NCBI GenBank assembly: GCA_028870845.1
Contig: JAGWOR010000026.1
Coordinates: 1-34,852 of the forward strand
DNA length: 34,852 bases
DNA from: Gammaproteobacteria bacterium
GTDB taxonomy: Bacteria > Pseudomonadota > Gammaproteobacteria > Natronospirales > REEB76
Reading direction: 5' to 3'
Under the pieces are notes generated by a model. That model had not been told where the DNA came from. It did not search any database and saw nothing but the letters and a program-made list of their open reading frames with translations. Both the position numbers and the translations under genes were made by a program. Shown here piece by piece: positions 16,937 through 25,846 of the stretch. The stretch's first letter is position 1. Every line of letters begins with the position of its first letter.

Positions 16937-18709
16937 ATGCTATCTGCTTCCTGGTTCACTTGGCTCGTAACATTAGCCTGTATAACTGTATTGGCATTTA
17001 CCTCGCTCGGACCGGATCTGGTGCTTGCGGCCGGTCTCACCGTCTTGCTGCTGGCCGGTGTGATATCACCAGCCCAGGCCCTCGGTGGTTTCGCAAATGA
17101 CGCGGTGCTGACGGTTGCAGTCCTGTATGTTGTAGCAGCTGGCCTGCGAAACACGGGGGCAATAGATGCCCTGATTCACAGGATATTCGGCCGCCCCAGA
17201 ACCATCATTGGAGCCCAGCTGCGCATGATGCTGCCGGTGGCCGCATTAAGCGCATTTGTGAACAACACGCCGGTGGTGGCTGCATTACTGCCTGCGGTTT
17301 CGGATTGGGCGAAGCGCCAGCGCATACCCTCTTCCAAGCTGATGATTCCCTTAAGCTACGCGGCAATCCTCGGCGGAACCTGTACGCTCATCGGCACCAG
17401 CACCAACCTGGTAGTCAATGGACTGCTAAAATCCCAGGCGCATTTGCCTGGCATGTCTTTTTTTGAGATCGCCTGGATTGGGGTTCCCTGCACACTGATC
17501 GGTTTACTGTATGTGCTCCTCCTCAGCCGCTGGCTGCTGCCGGTACGCAAAGCGTCCCTTACGCAACTGGAAAATCCACGGGAATATACCGTGGAAATGC
17601 TGCTGGTCTCCGGAAGTCCGCTCGAAGGCCGGAGCATCGCATCTGCTGGATTGAGGCAGCTGCCGGGGTTGTTTCTGGTGGAGATCGACCGCAACGGTCA
17701 AATCATCCCCGCGGCCGGACCCGAGGAACGCCTGCAGGCCGGCGACCGGCTGGTATTTGCGGGTATTACCGATTCTATAGTGGATCTGCAACGCATTCGC
17801 GGTCTGGTACCAGCTACTGATCAGGTATTCAAGCTCGATGCCCCCCGAACTGCCCGGACCCTGATCGAAGCTGTAATTGCCGCGCATTCACCCATCTGCG
17901 GTAAAACGGTCCGGGAAGGACGCTTCCGTTCGCTGTATAACGCAGTGGTAATAGCCGTGGCCCGCAACGGCGAACGCATACGCAAAAAAATCGGCGACAT
18001 CGAACTGCGAGCGGGCGACACGCTGCTGCTGGAAACCGGACCGGAATTCATGGAGCAACGGGCCAATTCCAGGGAGTTCCTGCTGTTGCGCCCCATCGAA
18101 GGGGCCAGCATTCCACGCCATGAACGCAGCTGGATTGCGTGGCTGATATTGGCTGGATTTGTGCTGATTGCGGGCATGGGGTGGTTGCCGGTATTCACCG
18201 TAGCCCTGCTGGCCGCAGGCCTCATGATCATCAGCCGGTGTTGCACCGTGAGCCTGGCGCGCCGGAGTGTCGAATACGAAGTCATCATCGCCATTGCTGC
18301 CGCCTTCGGCATCGGCAAGGCCTTGGTAATCAGCGGGGCAGCCGGCGGATTCGCTCACGCATTGCTGGCCCTTGCCGGCCATAACCCATGGATGTTGCTG
18401 ATGATGATTTACGGCATCACCATGGTGCTCACAGAATTAATTTCGCATAGCGCGGCTGCGGTTATCGTCTTTCCGCTGGCGTATGCTGCAACTTCTTCCC
18501 TAGGCCTTAATTTCATTCCGTTTGCCATGGCCATCGCCATGGCCGCCTCGGCAAGCTTTGCTACGCCCATTGGATACGCCACCAACCTGATGGTATACGG
18601 TCCGGGAGGCTACCGGTTCAGTGATTTTCTGCGCATTGGTCTGCCGCTCGATCTCATTATGGGGGCGATATCAGTGCTGATAATTCCGCATCTCTGGCCT
18701 CTGGTCTAA
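16937..18709 (+). CDS. SLC13/DASS-type permease with two RCK_C (TrkA_C) domains
   Basis: A 590-residue inner-membrane transporter. The first membrane half (to about residue 205) holds FVNNTPVVA (107-115) and LIGTSTNLVVNG (151-162), the repeated Asn/Thr-Pro hairpin motifs of the divalent anion:sodium symporters. Two soluble RCK_C-like domains follow (about 215-287 and 303-382; each ends in a LxAGDxL strand). The second membrane half contains ELISHSAAAVIVFPLAYA and FATPIGYATNLMVYGPGGY, the mirrored substrate motif. This domain order is that of bacterial SLC13 permeases related to sulfate or dicarboxylate transporters. With sulfotransferases alongside, sulfate uptake is an attractive but unproven idea. 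Divergent from the 15565 sulfotransferase and convergent with the methyltransferase downstream. Confidence 0.9.
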   Translation: MLSASWFTWLVTLACITVLAFTSLGPDLVLAAGLTVLLLAGVISPAQALGGFANDAVLTVAVLYVVAAGLRNTGAIDALIHRIFGRPRTIIGAQLRMMLPVAALSAFVNNTPVVAALLPAVSDWAKRQRIPSSKLMIPLSYAAILGGTCTLIGTSTNLVVNGLLKSQAHLPGMSFFEIAWIGVPCTLIGLLYVLLLSRWLLPVRKASLTQLENPREYTVEMLLVSGSPLEGRSIASAGLRQLPGLFLVEIDRNGQIIPAAGPEERLQAGDRLVFAGITDSIVDLQRIRGLVPATDQVFKLDAPRTARTLIEAVIAAHSPICGKTVREGRFRSLYNAVVIAVARNGERIRKKIGDIELRAGDTLLLETGPEFMEQRANSREFLLLRPIEGASIPRHERSWIAWLILAGFVLIAGMGWLPVFTVALLAAGLMIISRCCTVSLARRSVEYEVIIAIAAAFGIGKALVISGAAGGFAHALLALAGHNPWMLLMMIYGITMVLTELISHSAAAVIVFPLAYAATSSLGLNFIPFAMAIAMAASASFATPIGYATNLMVYGPGGYRFSDFLRIGLPLDLIMGAISVLIIPHLWPLV

Positions 18710-18782
18710 GGTTTGTGGCCAGCCGATGCTCTATCCATCAGAAAAGCAATGGATTGATGGTTAAGCGACGTGTGTCGCGACA

Positions 18783-19604
18783 TCAAGTCAACCGCTTTTG
18801 CGCCACGTATTCATTACATCCATGCTTCCTCCCGCAGGTCTTTAGTTTTACGCCATCCAGCCCCCTGGCGGCCAGAAACTCGAGGATTTCAGCCGGGCGC
18901 GCCACTTCAAATGGAAGCCCGCCCAGCCAATCGAGTACATCATGCCAGCGCGACATACCCCGTCGAAGGCGCAATTTGCCCTTTGTGAATTGCACCAGTG
19001 GTACCAACACCATCAGATAGGGAAAATGCAGCGCGATAACCAGGCACCGCTTCAGGATGCCATGGTTATATGAGCGCTTCATGAATTTCCAATAATTGCT
19101 GATCCAGCCCTGATCATTGTAAATGGATATATACAGAAGACCGCCTGGACGTACCAGCCGCGCCACATTGTCAATGGCACTCCACATGGCGCCCGTGTGA
19201 TGCAAGACTCCCCAAGAGTAGACGATATCGGGATGTCCAAGTTTGGCGAGATGGTCGGTATCCAGCACCGAGGCCTGTTCTATGGTCCAGAGGGGATCTT
19301 CCCTGAAATACCTGTTCTTAAGTATCTGAGCGCAAGCAACCGATTGCGGATCATAGTCAAACGAATGCACTCGCGCCCCCATGCGGCGTGCAGCTAGAGA
19401 AAACAGTCCGCTGCCACAGCCTGCATCCAGGAATGTCCTGCCCGACAGTCCTATATCACCCAGCATCTGCCGCAAGGATTCCTGCGCGAGCTGAATGCGT
19501 CTTTCATCCAGGTGTTTCAGAAATCCTTGCCAGTTTCTGCCGAATTCAAACCGCTCCCCTGCGGCAACTTCCTTGGCAAAAAGCTGTTGTGTCGTATCAG
19601 TCAA
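18783..19604 (-). CDS. Class I SAM methyltransferase, tandem paralogue 2
   Basis: A 273-residue protein starting with TTG at 19604. GGGAG stands six bases upstream, and no in-frame ATG gives the family N-terminus. SAM motif I FLDAGCGSGLF (58-68), acidic SFDYDP, and the IVYSWGVLHHTGAMW loop followed by PGGLLYISIYNDQG are the methyltransferase signatures. By eye about half of the first 180 residues are identical to the gene at 19655-20503, so they are a tandem duplication. After residue about 200 this copy is shorter in the hydrophobic/basic stretch but regains the shared C-terminal GMSRWxDxxDWxGGxPFEVA block. It follows its paralogue by 50 bases and ends convergent with the permease gene. Substrate unknown. 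Confidence 0.85.
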   Translation of the reverse strand: MTDTTQQLFAKEVAAGERFEFGRNWQGFLKHLDERRIQLAQESLRQMLGDIGLSGRTFLDAGCGSGLFSLAARRMGARVHSFDYDPQSVACAQILKNRYFREDPLWTIEQASVLDTDHLAKLGHPDIVYSWGVLHHTGAMWSAIDNVARLVRPGGLLYISIYNDQGWISNYWKFMKRSYNHGILKRCLVIALHFPYLMVLVPLVQFTKGKLRLRRGMSRWHDVLDWLGGLPFEVARPAEILEFLAARGLDGVKLKTCGRKHGCNEYVAQKRLT

Positions 19605-19654
19605 TGAAATCTCCCGTGTTCCGCATCAGATGAGCCGCAATTCAACCGACTCAG

Positions 19655-20503
19655 CTAGCGTCCGCCGCGCCTAAAAACATATTGGTTGCAACCCAAGCCA
19701 CCGCTACATGTCGCCAACTCCACTAACTGGAATCCCCGGTCGCGGTAAAACTTGAAAATTTCTTCCGGCTTGGCGACCTCGAATGGATAGCCACCCATCC
19801 AATCCACCATGTCTCGCCAGCGGCTCATACCGCGCCCGCTGTGACTGGCATATCTGGTCCAATAATGGATGTATTGCAACGGATGCAGTCTGATGACCGA
19901 TCCGAGCAACGACCGGAGCTCGCGGATGCCCATAACCAGCAGCAAATAGGGTATGCGCAGCACAGCCGGTAATCTGTTGTAGATCTGCTTCAATTTTCGC
20001 CAGCGTCTGCTCCAGCCACCCTGATCGTTATATATGGCTATAAACAAGAGTCCTTTATCGGCTACCAATTCACCGACGTTTGCCAGGGCTTTCCACATAT
20101 CACCGGTGTGATGCAGTACACCCCAGGAGTAGACGATGTCATGCCTACCCAGTTTCTGCATGTAATTTGCATCCAATGCAGAGCCTTCCTCAATAACCCA
20201 GTCAGTGTCATTTTTATAAAAGCGTTCGCGCAAAATCTGGGCACAGGCCACCGAACTCGGATCATAATCAAATGAGCGCACCCTTGCTCCCAACTGCCGA
20301 GCTGCCAGTGAAAACAGCCCGCTGCCGGAACCCACGTCAATGAATGACTTCCCTGCCAGCGAGTCCATACCCAGCATGGACTGCAGTGAATGCCGGGCCA
20401 GATCTATACGTTCCGCATTCAGGGTATGAAGAAACCGTAGCCAATTCTTGCCGAATTCGAAACGCTTGCCTGCACTGATTTCCTCTGCAAAGGTGGATGT
20501 CAC
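19655..20503 (-). CDS. Class I SAM methyltransferase, tandem paralogue 1
   Basis: A 282-residue protein counted from GTG 20503, which has GGAG six bases upstream and aligns with the start of its neighbour. A second in-frame GTG at 20578 would add 25 residues, lacks a good Shine-Dalgarno and is judged less likely. Motif I reads FIDVGSGSGLF (54-64), with Ser in place of the Cys in the paralogue. SFDYDPSSVACAQIL and the IVYSWGVLHHTGDMW loop follow. The insert near residues 180-220 is longer and more basic/hydrophobic than in the other copy. It lies between the rplQ terminator and its paralogue, so it needs its own promoter; none was convincingly found in the roughly 130 bases upstream. Substrate unknown. 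Confidence 0.83.
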   Translation of the reverse strand: MTSTFAEEISAGKRFEFGKNWLRFLHTLNAERIDLARHSLQSMLGMDSLAGKSFIDVGSGSGLFSLAARQLGARVRSFDYDPSSVACAQILRERFYKNDTDWVIEEGSALDANYMQKLGRHDIVYSWGVLHHTGDMWKALANVGELVADKGLLFIAIYNDQGGWSRRWRKLKQIYNRLPAVLRIPYLLLVMGIRELRSLLGSVIRLHPLQYIHYWTRYASHSGRGMSRWRDMVDWMGGYPFEVAKPEEIFKFYRDRGFQLVELATCSGGLGCNQYVFRRGGR

Positions 20504-20629
20504 ATGATTCTCCGCAATTCCGGATATTACATTCCGTATGGAAATCTCACTTCTAATTTTATCTCCAAGCCGGGCCACTAAACCTCACACACGAGGCCCA
20601 GCTAGCTTGCCTTGGCTTCTCCAGAAAGA

Positions 20630-20654
20630 AAAAACCGGGCAGGGCCCGGTTTTT
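20630..20654 (-). terminator. Intrinsic terminator after rplQ
   Basis: A perfect 11-base inverted repeat (AAAAACCGGGC / GCCCGGTTTTT, loop 3) lies 21 bases past the rplQ stop. On the minus strand the stem runs into TTTTTTCTTTC, a classical rho-independent terminator closing the ribosomal-protein array. The symmetric A/T flanks could let it act in both directions. Confidence 0.88.
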
Positions 20655-20675
20655 ATATTCTGTGGATCAGCCTAG

Positions 20676-21287
20676 TTAGTCCTTGGATTTGGATTTCTTG
20701 GCGGTTTTGCCGGCCTTCTTGGCGCCTTGCTTGTCGGTTTTGGTCGCCGATGCCTTGGCCTTCTTGGCCGATTTCGCTGCCTTTATCTCCGCCTTGTCCG
20801 GTTTCACCGGCTTTTCCGCTTTGGCTTTCTTGGCGGCTTTGGCAGGTTTCTCAGCAGCTTCGGTTTCCGGCTTGACCGTCTTGGGCTTCCTGGTTTCAGC
20901 CGCTGATTCGGCTGCCTTGGCCAGTTGTGCTTCCCTGTCAACCAGCTGCATCACCGCCATGGGAGCCTTATCGCCGGGGCGAAAGCCGTGTTTGAGGATC
21001 CGCGTATAGCCGCCGGGTCGGGACTGATAATGCGGGCCGATGTCCGTAAACAGCTTGGTTACCAGGGCGTCATCCCGCAGGCGCGCGAAGGCTATGCGGC
21101 GTTTGGCAACGCTGTCCTGCTTCGCTAGTGTGATCAGCGGTTCCACCACACGGCGCAATTCCTTGGCCTTTGGCAGCGTGGTATGGATGGATTCATAGCG
21201 CAAAAGGGCCGCCGCCATGTTGTTCATGAGCGCTTCGCGATGCGCGCTGTTACGGCTTAGTTGCCGTCCGGTGTTCTGGTGACGCAT
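20676..21287 (-). CDS. rplQ: 50S ribosomal protein L17 with long lysine/alanine-rich tail
   Basis: A 203-residue L17 (E. coli 127). The core is conserved: [20 protein letters not shown] at the start, [13 protein letters not shown], and [28 protein letters not shown]. From about residue 122 onward the protein is low-complexity, rich in Lys, Ala, Pro, Thr and Ser, and built from repeated [12 protein letters not shown] blocks, reminiscent of histone H1-like tails. The tail is in frame and ends just before the terminator, so it is not a read-through artefact. It lies 12 bases after rpoA, the last gene of the alpha operon. Whether the tail binds rRNA or DNA is unknown. Confidence 0.97.
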   Translation of the reverse strand: MRHQNTGRQLSRNSAHREALMNNMAAALLRYESIHTTLPKAKELRRVVEPLITLAKQDSVAKRRIAFARLRDDALVTKLFTDIGPHYQSRPGGYTRILKHGFRPGDKAPMAVMQLVDREAQLAKAAESAAETRKPKTVKPETEAAEKPAKAAKKAKAEKPVKPDKAEIKAAKSAKKAKASATKTDKQGAKKAGKTAKKSKSKD

Positions 21288-21299
21288 TGCATTGCTTCC

Positions 21300-22286
21300 T
21301 TAAACTGCTTTTTTGAGGCTCGCTGGCGGCCAGTTTTCAATTTTCATACCCAGTGTCAGGCCGTGCTGCGCAAGCACGTCCTTGATCTCGGTCAGCGACT
21401 TCTTGCCGAGATTGGGTGTTTTCAGCAGCTCCACCTCGGTTTTCAACACCAGATCGCCGATGTAGTTGATATTCTCGGCTTTCAGGCAATTGGCGGACCG
21501 CACAGTCAGTTCCAGCTCCTCCACCGGCTTGAGCAGCACGGGATCGAAACGAGATTCACCGCCGGCATGTGCCTGGTCACGGCCCTTGAGGTCAACAAAG
21601 GCGGCCAGTTGCTCGCTGAGAATGGTGGCCGCTCGGCGGATGGCTTCTTCCGGATCAATGGTGCCGTTGGTCTCGATATCGATGACCAGCTTGTCCAGGT
21701 CGGTGCGCTGCTCAACACGCGCGCTTTCCACCGTGTAGGTGACGCGGCGTACCGGGCTGAATGAGGCATCCAGCTGCAAACGGCCGATGGGACGGCTTTC
21801 TTCCTCGAAGGTCAGCCGTTGATTGGAAGGCTGGTAGCCGCGCCCGCGTTTCACCTTGAGCTTCATGTTCAGCGAGCCGGCACTGTTCAGATGCGCGATC
21901 ACCAGGTCCTTGTTCACGATATCTACATCGTGATCGAGTTGTATGTCTCCGGCGGTGACCACGCCAGGGCCTTTCTTGACCAGGGTAAGCGCGGCTTCAT
22001 CCCGGGTATGCATGCGAATGGCCAGCTGTTTGAGGCTCAGCAGTATATCGACCACATCTTCCTGCACGCCCTCAATGGTGGTGTACTCGTGAAGCACACC
22101 CTCGATTTCCACCTCAACCACGGCAGATCCGGGCATGGACGAGAGCAGGATGCGGCGCAAAGCGTTGCCCAATGTGTGGCCAAAACCACGTTCCAATGGC
22201 TCCAGCACCACGCGTGCTTGAAGATCCGATTGTGCCTGCACGCCCACCAGGCGTGGCTTCAAAAATTCGGTTACTGAACCCTGCAT
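21300..22286 (-). CDS. rpoA: RNA polymerase alpha subunit
   Basis: A 328-residue alpha subunit (E. coli 329). The N-terminal domain (to about 235) carries the dimerisation/assembly segments [21 protein letters not shown] and SMPGSAV. After a linker, the C-terminal domain contains [20 protein letters not shown], with the Arg corresponding to Arg265 that contacts UP-element DNA and activators, and [14 protein letters not shown]. The intact alpha-CTD means UP-element and activator regulation should work as in E. coli. It starts 36 bases after rpsD and runs into rplQ. Confidence 0.98.
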   Translation of the reverse strand: MQGSVTEFLKPRLVGVQAQSDLQARVVLEPLERGFGHTLGNALRRILLSSMPGSAVVEVEIEGVLHEYTTIEGVQEDVVDILLSLKQLAIRMHTRDEAALTLVKKGPGVVTAGDIQLDHDVDIVNKDLVIAHLNSAGSLNMKLKVKRGRGYQPSNQRLTFEEESRPIGRLQLDASFSPVRRVTYTVESARVEQRTDLDKLVIDIETNGTIDPEEAIRRAATILSEQLAAFVDLKGRDQAHAGGESRFDPVLLKPVEELELTVRSANCLKAENINYIGDLVLKTEVELLKTPNLGKKSLTEIKDVLAQHGLTLGMKIENWPPASLKKAV

Positions 22287-22322
22287 GGGAAATATCCCTC
22301 GCGATAACTGTGACTGAAAGAC

Positions 22323-22943
22323 TTACTTGGAATACAGCTCGACTACCAGATTCTCGTTGATGTCCGGCAGCATGTCGGCGCGTTCCGGGGCCGCCTTGAA
22401 CTTGCCGGTCATCTTGGTCTCGTCCACTTCCACCCACTCCGGCAGGCCCACCTGCTTGGCGATGCCCATGGCCGCCTGGATGCGTAATTGCTTCTTGGCG
22501 CGTTCCCGGACTGCGATCATGTCGTCCGATTTCACCTGGTAGGAAGGAATATTGACCACCTTGCCATTCACTTCGATGGCTTTATGGCCAACAAGCTGGC
22601 GGGCTTCGGCTCGGGTGGCGGCAAAACCCATGCGATACACGACGTTGTCCAGTCGGCATTCAAGTATTTGCAGCAGTGTCTGGCCGGTGGCGCCTTTCCG
22701 GCGCGAGGCTTCCTTGTAGTAGCGGCGAAACTGCCGCTCCAGCACGCCATACATGCGCCGCAATTTCTGCTTTTCACGTAACTGTACGCCGTAATCCGAC
22801 AGCCGGTTGCGTTTGGCGCCGTGCTGGCCGGGCTGCGATTCAATGCGGCACTTGGATTCCAGCGGCCTTGCACTGCTTTTCAGGAACAGGTCAGTGCCTT
22901 CGCGCCGCGAAAGTTTGCATTTGGGTCCGAGATAACGAGCCAT
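22323..22943 (-). CDS. rpsD: 30S ribosomal protein S4
   Basis: A 206-residue S4, the same length as in E. coli and a primary 16S-binding assembly protein. The N-terminal [19 protein letters not shown] and [14 protein letters not shown] are conserved. The S4 RNA-binding domain (about 95-160) reads [22 protein letters not shown]. In enterobacteria S4 represses its own operon by binding a pseudoknot before rpsM; the 91-base leader upstream of rpsM here would be the counterpart site. Lies between rpsK and rpoA. Confidence 0.98.
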   Translation of the reverse strand: MARYLGPKCKLSRREGTDLFLKSSARPLESKCRIESQPGQHGAKRNRLSDYGVQLREKQKLRRMYGVLERQFRRYYKEASRRKGATGQTLLQILECRLDNVVYRMGFAATRAEARQLVGHKAIEVNGKVVNIPSYQVKSDDMIAVRERAKKQLRIQAAMGIAKQVGLPEWVEVDETKMTGKFKAAPERADMLPDINENLVVELYSK

Positions 22944-22959
22944 GATCAGGAGCCTCTGG

Positions 22960-23427
22960 TTAAACGCGGCGCTTCTTGGGTGGACGGCAGCCGTTGTGCG
23001 GTATCGGCGTCACGTCCGAGATATTCGAGATCTTGAAGCCGATGTTGTGCAGTGAACGCACCGCGGATTCACGCCCCGGCCCGGGACCCTTGACCTGGAC
23101 TTCCAGGTTGCGCACCCCGAATTCCTGCGCGGCAACCCCGGCTTTCTCGGCCGCCACCTGCGCTGCAAACGGCGTGCTCTTGCGTGAACCACGGAATCCG
23201 GAACCGCCGGACGTGGCCCAGCACAGAACATTGCCCTGGCGGTCGGTAATCGTCACGATAGTGTTGTTGAAGGATGCGTGGACGTGGGCAATGGCTTCCA
23301 CCACGGTTTTCTTGGGGCGTTTGCGCGGACCGGGCGCAGCCCCGGCTGCAGCTGGGGCTTCTGCGCCCGTAACCGCAGCTTCCTTGGTTTCCTTCACGTC
23401 TTTGGTTTCTTTGGCTTCTTCCGCCAT
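22960..23427 (-). CDS. rpsK: 30S ribosomal protein S11 with N-terminal extension
   Basis: A 155-residue S11, about 26 residues longer than the E. coli protein (129). The core begins at about [19 protein letters not shown] and includes [20 protein letters not shown] and [13 protein letters not shown], ending in [13 protein letters not shown]. The HNG step there is the site of the known isoaspartate in S11. The first ~35 residues are Glu/Lys/Thr/Ala-rich with imperfect KETK repeats and a Pro/Ala run, probably disordered. ATG 23427 is taken because an upstream frame to 23559 would overlap rpsM. Separated from rpsM by 26 bases. Confidence 0.96.
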   Translation of the reverse strand: MAEEAKETKDVKETKEAAVTGAEAPAAAGAAPGPRKRPKKTVVEAIAHVHASFNNTIVTITDRQGNVLCWATSGGSGFRGSRKSTPFAAQVAAEKAGVAAQEFGVRNLEVQVKGPGPGRESAVRSLHNIGFKISNISDVTPIPHNGCRPPKKRRV

Positions 23428-23453
23428 ATATAAATCTCGCTTACTGAATTCTG

Positions 23454-23810
23454 TTATTTGACAGCTTGTTTGCGGCGGCCCTTGCGGGTACGCGCATTGG
23501 TACGCGTGCGCTGCCCGCGTACCGGCAAGCCACGACGGTGGCGCAGGCCGCGGTAGCAACCAAGATCCATGAGCCGCTTGATGCTCATGGATACCTCGCG
23601 CCGCAGATCACCTTCAACCGTGAACTTAGTCACATTGACGCGCAGGGCTTCCACTTCCTGGTCAGTCAGATCCTTGACCTTGGTTTCCGGCTTTATGCCG
23701 GTCACCTGGCAAATCAGGCGGGCGCGGCTGAGTCCGATCCCGTAGATGTTCTGCAGACCGATTACGGCATGCTGGTTGGCTGGAATGTTGATCCCGGCGA
23801 TACGCGCCAT
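23454..23810 (-). CDS. rpsM: 30S ribosomal protein S13
   Basis: A 118-residue S13, family-typical length, located in the 30S head where it contacts tRNA and the 50S subunit. [33 protein letters not shown] and the basic C-terminal [20 protein letters not shown] segment are conserved. It is the first gene of the alpha-operon part, preceded by a 91-base gap with a possible promoter and hairpin. The Shine-Dalgarno AGGAG lies about ten bases before the ATG. Confidence 0.98.
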   Translation of the reverse strand: MARIAGINIPANQHAVIGLQNIYGIGLSRARLICQVTGIKPETKVKDLTDQEVEALRVNVTKFTVEGDLRREVSMSIKRLMDLGCYRGLRHRRGLPVRGQRTRTNARTRKGRRKQAVK

Positions 23811-23901
23811 GGCCTTGCTTCTCCTGTGCGCACCCCATAGGGGCGCGAAAACCGCTAATTTTGCCTGTTTTTTCTAATTAAATCAATGTGTTCTGGTTAC
23901 T
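23811..23901 (-). promoter_or_regulatory. Alpha-operon leader with putative promoter and hairpin
   Basis: The gap between rpmJ and rpsM holds, on the minus strand, TTGATT (23886-23881), a 17-base spacer and CAAAAT (23863-23858). A strong hairpin follows at 23846-23828 (GCGCCCC pairing with GGGG-T-GCGC), then the AGGAG of rpsM. In E. coli this is where the alpha-operon leader and the S4 translational operator lie. The promoter match is moderate, and S4 binding is inferred from position only. Confidence 0.45.
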
Positions 23902-24015
23902 TCAACCCTGGCGTTGCTTATGCGTAGCATCGCTGCAGATGACCCGAACCACACCGCCACGCCGCACAATCTTGCAATTGCGGCATATTTTCTTAACCGA
24001 TGCCCGTACTTTCAT
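23902..24015 (-). CDS. rpmJ: 50S ribosomal protein L36 (zinc-binding form)
   Basis: A 37-residue L36, read directly from the minus strand: [20 protein letters not shown] and then a [16 protein letters not shown] end. Cys11, Cys14, Cys27 and His32 form the zinc site, so this is the zinc-dependent (C+) version. A zinc-free paralogue, if present, would lie elsewhere. It sits 45 bases after secY, with no infA between them. Confidence 0.97.
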   Translation of the reverse strand: MKVRASVKKICRNCKIVRRGGVVRVICSDATHKQRQG

Positions 24016-24060
24016 GATTCCACTCCTGCGGCAAGCACCCGCCGCCAAATGATTTCCCGC

Positions 24061-25410
24061 TCAGCGCAAGCCGCTGCCGCCGTATCCCTTAAGGTTGGCC
24101 TTGCGCAGCAGGCCTTCATACTGATGCGACATCAGGTGTGCCTGCAGCTGCGCCATAAAATCCATGACTACCACCACAATGATCAACAGCGAAGTACCGC
24201 CGAAATAGAACGGCACATTCCAGTACACGATCAAAAATTCCGGTAACAGGCAAACTGCGGTCACATAGATAGCGCCCCAAAAGGTCAGTTTGGTAAGCAC
24301 ATTGTCTATGTAGGCGGCGGTCTGTTGCCCGGGACGGATCCCAGGAATGAAGGCACCGGATTTCTTGAGGTTTTCCGCAGTTTCCCGGGAGTTGAACACC
24401 AGAGCAGTGTAGAAAAAACAGAAAAATATGATCAGTCCGCCGTAAAACACCACGTAAATCGGCTGACCCGGGGACATGGCGGCAGCGAAGCGCTGCAATG
24501 CCGTCGCCAGCCAGCCGCCAGATTGCTGGCCAAACCAGTTCCCCACCGTGGCCGGAAACAGAATGATCGAGGACGCAAAAATCGGTGGAATCACTCCTGA
24601 CATGTTGAGTTTCAGGGGTAAGTGGCTCGACTGCGCCGCAAACATGCGCCGCCCCTGCTGGCGTTTGGCGTAATTAACGGTAATGCGCCGCTGGCCGCGT
24701 TCCACGAAAATCACGAAAGCGGTAACGCCCAGCACCAGCACCACGATGACGATGGCGATCAATGGGTTCATTTGGCCAGTACGCACCAGATCCAGGGTGC
24801 CCCCGAATGCGGCCGGAAGCCCCGCCACGATGCCGGCGAAAATCAGCATGGAAATACCGTTACCGATGCCGCGTTCGGTTACCTGCTCGCCGAGCCACAT
24901 GAGAAACAGCGTACCGGTGACCAGACTGACGGTCGCAGTAAACACGAAATTGAATCCCGGCTGCACAGCCACACCCTGGCTCTGGAGCGCCAGCGATGCG
25001 CCCAGAGACTGGAATAGTGCCAGCGCCACGGTACCCCAGCGGGTGTACTTGGTGATGATACGCTGGCCAGACTGGCCTTCCTTGCGCAACTTTTCAAGAC
25101 TGGGCACCACCACCGCCAGCATCTGCATGATGATAGATGCGGATATATAAGGCATGACGCCGAGTGCAAAAATTGACAGGCGCTTCAAGGCGCCGCCGGA
25201 AAACATGTTGAACATGTCCAACAGTCCGCCGCTGTGCTGCCCGAAAAGCCGTTCCAGGGCCGCCGGATCAATTCCCGGTACCGGTATATGGGTACCGACC
25301 CGGAACACCACCAGCGCGCCGATCAGAAACAGCAAGCGCTTGCGCAGATCGGTGAGCTTCCCGATCTGCGACAGGGAGCCCATCATGCCGGGTCCGCTGG
25401 CACGTGACAT
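24061..25410 (-). CDS. secY: Preprotein translocase channel subunit SecY
   Basis: A 449-residue SecY, the ten-helix pore of the SecYEG translocon in the inner membrane. The N-terminal [20 protein letters not shown] and plug region [11 protein letters not shown] are present. So are [15 protein letters not shown] and the cytoplasmic loop with [19 protein letters not shown] that docks SecA and the ribosome. The C-terminal [13 protein letters not shown] is also typical. ATG 25410 overlaps the rplO TGA by one base (TGATG). A second Met pair at residues 9-10 could be the real start. Co-transcription with ribosomal proteins is the bacterial norm for the spc operon. Confidence 0.98.
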   Translation of the reverse strand: MSRASGPGMMGSLSQIGKLTDLRKRLLFLIGALVVFRVGTHIPVPGIDPAALERLFGQHSGGLLDMFNMFSGGALKRLSIFALGVMPYISASIIMQMLAVVVPSLEKLRKEGQSGQRIITKYTRWGTVALALFQSLGASLALQSQGVAVQPGFNFVFTATVSLVTGTLFLMWLGEQVTERGIGNGISMLIFAGIVAGLPAAFGGTLDLVRTGQMNPLIAIVIVVLVLGVTAFVIFVERGQRRITVNYAKRQQGRRMFAAQSSHLPLKLNMSGVIPPIFASSIILFPATVGNWFGQQSGGWLATALQRFAAAMSPGQPIYVVFYGGLIIFFCFFYTALVFNSRETAENLKKSGAFIPGIRPGQQTAAYIDNVLTKLTFWGAIYVTAVCLLPEFLIVYWNVPFYFGGTSLLIIVVVVMDFMAQLQAHLMSHQYEGLLRKANLKGYGGSGLR

Positions 25411-25844
25411 CAGTCTTCCACCTTGCCGCCGGCCGCCTGGATCGCAGCCAGGGCACCCTTGGTGGCCTGCACACCCTTGAGAGTAACTTTTTTCTTGAGT
25501 TCACCCGCCAGAAACACCTTCACCTTTTCGGTTTGCAGCGGGACCAGTCCGGCGGTTTTGAGGGCGAGTATGTCAATCACTTCGGCATCAACACGCGCCA
25601 GGGCATCGAGGCGCACTTCGGCACGGCTTGGCTTGAGATGCGAACGGAATCCCACCTTGGGCAGGCGGCGCTGCAGCGGCATCTGGCCGCCCTCAAAGCC
25701 CACTTTGTGATAACCGCCCTTGCGTGCGTACTGGCCCTTATGGCCCTTGCCGGAGGTTTTGCCCAGTCCCGAGCCTATGCCCCGTCCCAGGCGTTTTTTG
25801 CCGGTCTTGCTGCCGAGCGCGGGGGAAAGCGTGTTAAGGCGCAT
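25410..25844 (-). CDS. rplO: 50S ribosomal protein L15
   Basis: A 144-residue L15, equal to E. coli. The start is set at ATG 25844 ([13 protein letters not shown]), the family N-terminus; a TTG two codons upstream would also be in frame. The glycine-rich [19 protein letters not shown] and [15 protein letters not shown] segments, which thread into 23S rRNA, are intact. Its TGA overlaps secY, and it follows rpmD by two bases. Confidence 0.97.
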   Translation of the reverse strand: MRLNTLSPALGSKTGKKRLGRGIGSGLGKTSGKGHKGQYARKGGYHKVGFEGGQMPLQRRLPKVGFRSHLKPSRAEVRLDALARVDAEVIDILALKTAGLVPLQTEKVKVFLAGELKKKVTLKGVQATKGALAAIQAAGGKVED

Positions 25845-25846
25845 GT

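Noticed and set aside
18735..18777. Two small inverted repeats between convergent permease and methyltransferase genes
   Set aside because: Five- and six-base stems without T-runs; compatible with chance.
20504..20578. Upstream GTG extension of the first tandem methyltransferase
   Set aside because: The paralogue has no matching N-terminal region, and the better Shine-Dalgarno precedes GTG 20503.
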